64,000 nucleotides of DNA. It comes from Conchiformibius sp. (GTDB lineage: Bacteria; Pseudomonadota; Gammaproteobacteria; Burkholderiales; Neisseriaceae). A program made the position numbers and the translations under genes. Location of the stretch: contig JASBYJ010000006.1 of the NCBI GenBank assembly GCA_029984035.1, forward strand, positions 89,658 through 153,657, read 5' to 3'. The notes under the pieces are model-generated. The model was not told where the DNA came from. It saw nothing but the letters and a program-made list of their open reading frames with translations, and did not search any database. This document shows, piece after piece, positions 59,122-64,000 of the stretch (its first letter is position 1; every line of letters starts with the position of its first letter).

Positions 59122-62022
59122 TCAACTGTTCGAGATTAACTGTTTCAACAACAACGCCACTTTCTGCTTTTCAAATTGTGTTTTAAACACAACTTTCACA
59201 TCTCGGTTGATTTCTCCGAATAACCGTTCGGCATGTTTGATTTTTTGCTGTTCTTCTTTACGCAAACCATCGCTGTCGGAAACATTTTTGCTTTCCAAAA
59301 TCAAATTCAGCGTTTCGCCTGAATCGGTTTTCACGATATAAGCAAAATCAGGCGAATAAGTGCCGCCGCCAGCAACGGGAATTTTGATGGAGTTTTTCGG
59401 AATTTTCGTGAAAACAACGACTTCTTGCACCCGATTGTTCGTGATATTTTCGCGCTCCAATTCGCTGTCGAAAAACACGCTTTCAAACAAAAATTCCGCC
59501 AGCGGCCGATTGGTATCGTCGAATTGCACGCCCAAATCCGCCGCATTCACTTCCGATAAAGCATTTCCCTGATTGTCCGTGAACTTGGTCGGATGGATGC
59601 TGCCTTCCACGCGGCCGTATCCCACTTCAAACGCATTAAACGAATTCAGTAGCAGCCAGCGGTCAAAACCGGCATGAATCGTTTTAACCGTTCTTTCGTT
59701 CAAATACCCGACAATATCCAGCACATCGCGAACGGCAGAAAAAGCTCGGTGTAAAGTGCGCATTTGAATCAAAGCCGCTTGGGATAATTTCAACAAGAAT
59801 TCACGATAATTCATCGTATTAACCGGCTCAAACACCTCATCATCCAAGTTGTCCGTTTCTATTGCCGCCAATAAGCCGTTACTGACTTTGATTTCGCTAC
59901 GTATGGTGCGGATACCCGTCGGCGTGAATTGGTCCGCATTTTCACGCAAATACCGAATAAACAGTTTTAAAAATTCCGTTTCGTTTTCAATTTTGTATTG
60001 CAATAAAGCTTTTTGATTGACTGCTTCCCACAAGGTTTTGAGTTCACCGTATTTGCCCTCCCGCATTTTCACTTTCTCAACCCTATCCCCCGAGCGCATG
60101 ATTTTGCCGCCTTTCAGGCTGCCTGAAAGCTCAAATGCTTTGGGAAACAATTTTTTCAGTTCGGTAAAACCGTTTTCCAAAAACGCATCATCGTCGTCGG
60201 TAAAATCCGCCAATTGCAGGCGTATGCTTTTTTTCGTTTCATTCGGATAGGCAGCCTGAATTTTCTCAATCAATTCATCATTCAATTGCGTAAAAACTGT
60301 CGGTTTGGCTGCCGTGTTATTCACTTCATCGGTCAGCGTTTTCACGAAATCCCGTTCGCTGCTGTCCACAAAATAATTCAAGAAAAAAGCATGGTCTTTC
60401 ACACGCGCCATATATTCGTTCACCGGCAATCTCAAACCGCGCCCTACTTCCTGCAATTTGCTGGTTTCGCTGCCGCTGGAACGCAGTTTGCAAATCTGAA
60501 ACACATTCGGATTGTCCCAACCTTCGCGCAGCGTCCATTTGGAAAAAATAAAACGGCGCGGATTGGCAAGCGACAGCAAAGCCTCTTTATCGTGCAAGAT
60601 TTCATTCACTTCCTGCTCGATTTTGTCGTCTTTACCGCTGTTGTCTTGCGAAAAATAACCGCCGTGCGTTTTCCCAATATCCTTTAACGCCGTTTGCCAA
60701 TATTCGCGCAAAAATTCATCGTTTTCGGTTTTCAGGCAGTTTTCCAATTCCGCCTTCACTATGCTTTCAAACACCGTTTTCAGGCTGCCTGAAAGCTGGT
60801 TTTTGTCGTCGCGATAGCCCGCAATATCGTCAATAAAAAACAAAGTCAGAGGTTTAATCCGTCCGCCTTGCCGCGTCAATAATTGTTTTTCCAAAATAAA
60901 ATGCTGTTTTACCGCTTGGCGCATCATCTTGTTGCGCACGGTATCGCTGTATGAATAGGGATTTAGGCTGTCGCCTTTTTTCAATTCAAGGCCGTTGCTT
61001 AATACCAGTGTGTTTTTGTTCATTTTTGCGACAAACAAGTCTGAAACCGCCTGATGAATGCGGCTTAAATTTTCGCCTTCACTTAAACGAAACTCTTGTT
61101 TATTTAAAATAAAAGCGGCTTCTTTGCCGTCCAAATCCGCCAGTTGAATCCGTTCGCCGTTGTCGCCGTCAATTTGCTCGGTAAAAGCGCGGATACCTTT
61201 CACCAAATCATCATTAAACGCATCAATCGCGCTCAAACGGTAAACCAGATTTTCAAATTGATTGTTGAAGGTCGCGCCGTAACGCAAAATAAACTGCGCT
61301 TGAAATTTCAGCAGATTTTCCCAAGTCTTTTTCTCTTTTGGAAATTTATGCGGCTCGTCCACAATCACAAACGGCTTCACCGCCGCCAAGGCTTCAAACG
61401 GCACATGGTATTTATCTTTAAGCAAACGGCTGCCGTCATTGCCCCTGTCTTTGCCCGCCATCGTCTCCGAATTAATCATGCCTGCGTTAATCAGCAGAAC
61501 ATGGATTTTCTGCGTGTCGTCCGTTTCCACAAAACGCACGATTTCAGACGGCATCGTCCATTTTTTCTTTTTGTCTTTTTGGCTTTCCACCACATACAGC
61601 CTGATTTCTTTTTCGCCATACAAGCCTGCAAAATCCTTGCGGAAATGCTCGGCAAGCGAAACGCTTTGCAGAAAATTTTTCGTGCCTGCTTTAATCGACA
61701 GTGTGGGAACCACCACGATAAATTTAAACACACCTAATACACGGTTGAGTTCAAACATGGTTTTGGCGTAGGTATAGGTTTTGCCCGTACCCGTTTCCAT
61801 CGCAATATCCAGCACATTGCTGCCTGACAGCGGCACATTTTCCACGCCGTTGGCTTTTTGGATTTTCCGCAAATTATCCGTTTTCAGGCTGCCTGAAAAC
61901 ACGATTTCAGGATTTTCATCGCGGCTGCCGTATTGCAAACGCACGCGGTCAAACACGCCCGACACCGATTCAATCGCACGTTCCTGATGGGGCAGATTTT
62001 TTTCATAAGTAAACCCGCCCAT
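59122..62022 (-). CDS. res: Type III restriction enzyme, Res subunit
   Basis: Res (966 residues) is the ATP-dependent helicase-nuclease partner of Mod. Motif I METGTGKTYT lies at 75-84, the DExH-like box VDEPHKF at 221-227, and later helicase motifs include KWTLREGWDNPNVFQIC and LQEVGRGLRLPV. The C-terminal PD-(D/E)xK nuclease is visible as SPDF (890-893) and ESK (910-912). ATG directly follows the mod stop (TAAATG). Three DUS copies each encode SGSLK inside the protein. The frame appears intact. Confidence 0.93.
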   Translation of the reverse strand: MGGFTYEKNLPHQERAIESVSGVFDRVRLQYGSRDENPEIVFSGSLKTDNLRKIQKANGVENVPLSGSNVLDIAMETGTGKTYTYAKTMFELNRVLGVFKFIVVVPTLSIKAGTKNFLQSVSLAEHFRKDFAGLYGEKEIRLYVVESQKDKKKKWTMPSEIVRFVETDDTQKIHVLLINAGMINSETMAGKDRGNDGSRLLKDKYHVPFEALAAVKPFVIVDEPHKFPKEKKTWENLLKFQAQFILRYGATFNNQFENLVYRLSAIDAFNDDLVKGIRAFTEQIDGDNGERIQLADLDGKEAAFILNKQEFRLSEGENLSRIHQAVSDLFVAKMNKNTLVLSNGLELKKGDSLNPYSYSDTVRNKMMRQAVKQHFILEKQLLTRQGGRIKPLTLFFIDDIAGYRDDKNQLSGSLKTVFESIVKAELENCLKTENDEFLREYWQTALKDIGKTHGGYFSQDNSGKDDKIEQEVNEILHDKEALLSLANPRRFIFSKWTLREGWDNPNVFQICKLRSSGSETSKLQEVGRGLRLPVNEYMARVKDHAFFLNYFVDSSERDFVKTLTDEVNNTAAKPTVFTQLNDELIEKIQAAYPNETKKSIRLQLADFTDDDDAFLENGFTELKKLFPKAFELSGSLKGGKIMRSGDRVEKVKMREGKYGELKTLWEAVNQKALLQYKIENETEFLKLFIRYLRENADQFTPTGIRTIRSEIKVSNGLLAAIETDNLDDEVFEPVNTMNYREFLLKLSQAALIQMRTLHRAFSAVRDVLDIVGYLNERTVKTIHAGFDRWLLLNSFNAFEVGYGRVEGSIHPTKFTDNQGNALSEVNAADLGVQFDDTNRPLAEFLFESVFFDSELERENITNNRVQEVVVFTKIPKNSIKIPVAGGGTYSPDFAYIVKTDSGETLNLILESKNVSDSDGLRKEEQQKIKHAERLFGEINRDVKVVFKTQFEKQKVALLLKQLISNS

Positions 62023-63921
62023 TTAATACCTCGCCAACACGCTTAAATTGTTCAAGCCTTTTTTATTGGCGTAGGTTTTCACCGCCTGCGCCAATTCTTT
62101 CTGCATCGCGCTGTCTATATTTTCACCAAACAATACAATGCGTTCGGGTATGAAATCTTTATCGCTGTCCAGCTTCTCAATCAAGGCTTTCACACATTCG
62201 GAATGAAAACCGCCGGCCAATAAATACAGATGCTGACGGCAGTAATAAGCCGTATATTCCGACAAATCAACGGTTTGCACTTTTTCAGGCAGCCTTGCGC
62301 CGTCATATACGCGCCAAGTGGTTAGCAGGGTATGTAATTGTTCATCGCTTAAAGCAGCACTTTCTTTATTTACCCAATCATCTTGGATTTGCTCAAAATC
62401 ATCATTTAAGGCAGCCTGAAAACGGACGGCGGTTTCAAAAATTTTAAAACCCAAATCGCCTTGAAAATCGGGATTTTCGCTACGGATTTTGACGGCGGCT
62501 TTTTCGATACGGGCTTTGGTGATGTCGAAAATGGTTTCGTAACCGGCTTTATAGGCTTCGGATTTTTTATCGGTTTCTTCGGGCAATTGCACACAAATAA
62601 ATTGACGATTACCACCGTCTTCGGCGTTGAGTTGCATCACGGCATGGGCGGTTGTTCCGCTGCCTGCGAAGAAGTCTAGGATTAAGGCATTCTTATCAAA
62701 AATTGTGGAAAATAACGTTGAAATAAATTTCACAGATTTAGGATATTGAAATAATTTCTTTTTAAATAAATTCTTCAAATCCTTATCCCCATCAATACTT
62801 CCACCAAAATCCGTTGTAAAACTTCTTGGTGTCATACCGTATGGATTTAAATACTGTTTAAATTGAACGCTCCATTCAATTCCTTCATCTAAATCATCTT
62901 CATTAGATGCATCATTACTTTTGTTGATAATCCTTACAATACCACTTTCATATTCTCTCTCAAATCTATCTTTTGAGCGTATCCAACCATTTGTAATAAT
63001 TTGTCCATCTGGTGCAACAATGTCATAAATAATTGGATTTTTTAAACCTGGTCTCGCAAAAGTATCCCAAAAATATCTACCTATTTCATCTTGTTCTTTA
63101 TATCTTTTTAAATATTCTTTGCTGTGTTGAATATACATCTCTTGTGTTAAGTTGATATTTTTCACATAGCAAAAACAATATTCGTGTTCTTTGACAATAA
63201 ATTTACTATCATTTCCACCACCGACTTTTGATTGTTTTAGATAACAGCCAACAAAATTCTCCTCCCCAAATACTTCATCACACAAAATCTTCAACTGCGC
63301 CTGTTCGTTGTCATCAATGCTGATAAAAATCACGCCGTCTTCGCGTAACAATTCACGCGCCACATACAGGCGCGGATACATAAACGTCAGCCACGCGCTG
63401 TGGGAATTGGATTTTTTTGAGGTAAATTCCAATACGCGGCGGGCTTCGTCCAAATCCATACCGCCCAATTGCGCCAATTGCTCGGCTGTGAATTTTCGGT
63501 CGTCCTGATAGACGAAACCGTCCGAACCTGTGTTATACGGCGGGTCGATATAAATCATCTTAATCTGATTTTGATAGGCGTTTTTCAGATGCTTCAACAC
63601 TTCCAAATTGTCGCCTTTAATCAGCAGGTTTTCGCTGTTGCGGTGTTCAGGCAGGCTGTTGTGTCCGATATCTTCTGCAAGCAGCGTTTCCGGCGGTGTA
63701 TCTTTCAAAACACGCGCATAGGATTTGCCCAGCCAATTCAAGCTGTAACCTTCTTTTTGCGTGCTAATGCCGTTGGAATGCAGAATTTCCGCCATTTTTT
63801 CGGGCAGAAATGCGCCGTGTTTGTCAAAACAATTGGGAAAATGCTGTTTTAAGAGTGCAAGCCGTTCGCGTTCGGGCTGCTCGGTTGATAAAAACAAGGT
63901 TTCTCGGGTAATGCCGTTCAT
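62023..63921 (-). CDS. mod: Type III DNA methyltransferase, Mod subunit
   Basis: Mod (632 residues) recognises the target site and methylates adenine. The beta-class order is seen: catalytic DPPYNTG at 126-132, then a target-recognition domain about 230-400, then the AdoMet motif DFFAGSGTTAHAV at 416-428. The recognition part (about 62720-63230) is much more AT-rich than the flanks, as if swapped in. GAGGT precedes the ATG. In-frame stop TAA lies ten codons upstream, so the TGCG tract is not part of this reading frame. Confidence 0.93.
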   Translation of the reverse strand: MNGITRETLFLSTEQPERERLALLKQHFPNCFDKHGAFLPEKMAEILHSNGISTQKEGYSLNWLGKSYARVLKDTPPETLLAEDIGHNSLPEHRNSENLLIKGDNLEVLKHLKNAYQNQIKMIYIDPPYNTGSDGFVYQDDRKFTAEQLAQLGGMDLDEARRVLEFTSKKSNSHSAWLTFMYPRLYVARELLREDGVIFISIDDNEQAQLKILCDEVFGEENFVGCYLKQSKVGGGNDSKFIVKEHEYCFCYVKNINLTQEMYIQHSKEYLKRYKEQDEIGRYFWDTFARPGLKNPIIYDIVAPDGQIITNGWIRSKDRFEREYESGIVRIINKSNDASNEDDLDEGIEWSVQFKQYLNPYGMTPRSFTTDFGGSIDGDKDLKNLFKKKLFQYPKSVKFISTLFSTIFDKNALILDFFAGSGTTAHAVMQLNAEDGGNRQFICVQLPEETDKKSEAYKAGYETIFDITKARIEKAAVKIRSENPDFQGDLGFKIFETAVRFQAALNDDFEQIQDDWVNKESAALSDEQLHTLLTTWRVYDGARLPEKVQTVDLSEYTAYYCRQHLYLLAGGFHSECVKALIEKLDSDKDFIPERIVLFGENIDSAMQKELAQAVKTYANKKGLNNLSVLARY

Positions 63922-63941
63922 GCCATTACCTCTTGTTTTAT

Positions 63942-64000
<59 letters not shown>

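Noticed and set aside
63471..63540. Repeat tract inside the mod reading frame, as in modA or modB
   Set aside because: No tandem repeat was seen within the mod coding sequence; the only tract is upstream of its start.

Overview
The window looks like chromosomal DNA of a member of the Neisseriaceae. The main evidence is the very frequent 12-mer AGGCTGCCTGAA (reverse TTCAGGCAGCCT). This matches the DNA uptake sequence (DUS) dialect described for Simonsiella muelleri (AG-simDUS) rather than the meningococcal or gonococcal AT-DUS. The genes (S6-PriB-S18-L9 operon, ErpA, PpsR, ZapE, single long PurL) fit a beta-proteobacterium. Genus is an inference; a Simonsiella/Alysiella/Conchiformibius-like relative is the best guess.

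Layout. 1-2.5 kb: phosphoglycolate phosphatase, then a small accessory patch with a broken Mu-like phage virion-morphogenesis gene, a tRNA-like structured RNA with its own promoter-like sequence, and a start-less ORF. 2.5-6.3 kb: ABC-F ATPase and RecD. 6.7-10.9 kb: a probable operon of two paralogous Tat-exported flavoproteins (spermidine-dehydrogenase-like) and a small lipoprotein. 11-17 kb: an inhibitor-I9-like lipoprotein, a sirtuin, a secreted protein and PurL. 17-18.7 kb: rpsF-priB-rpsR-rplI. 18.9-28.6 kb: pyrF, nrdA, an ABC-F ATPase, a Cu-type P-ATPase, an MFS carrier and ssb. 28.9-34.7 kb (minus strand): pyrG, ftsW-murG and ppx. 34.9-37.4 kb: a membrane CheA-like kinase plus a CheY-like regulator. 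37.4-40.8 kb: gmk, rpoZ, spoT. 41.3-46.8 kb: proS, xth, a PatZ-like acetyltransferase, erpA. 46.9-51.7 kb (minus): hom, a small membrane protein, trpD, hflX, ppsR. 51.8-58.7 kb: PbpG, a glycosyltransferase, ZapE, GalU, RecJ and a YecR-like lipoprotein. 58.8-64 kb: a type III restriction-modification locus (mod-res) with an inverted res remnant on one side and a TGCG tetranucleotide tract on the other.

Most of the window is housekeeping DNA. The DUS does several jobs at once: inverted pairs form many of the terminators, single copies lie inside genes, and one copy supplies the last codons and the stop of the first ABC-F gene. Many copies are 15-base near-palindromes that read as the Simonsiella dialect on one strand and the Kingella dialect on the other. 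The best candidates for something undescribed are the tRNA-like RNA near 1.45 kb, the CheA/CheY-like pair, the duplicated periplasmic flavoprotein operon, and the phase-variable-looking end of the type III locus. No complete tRNA or rRNA gene, CRISPR array, or intact insertion sequence was seen.
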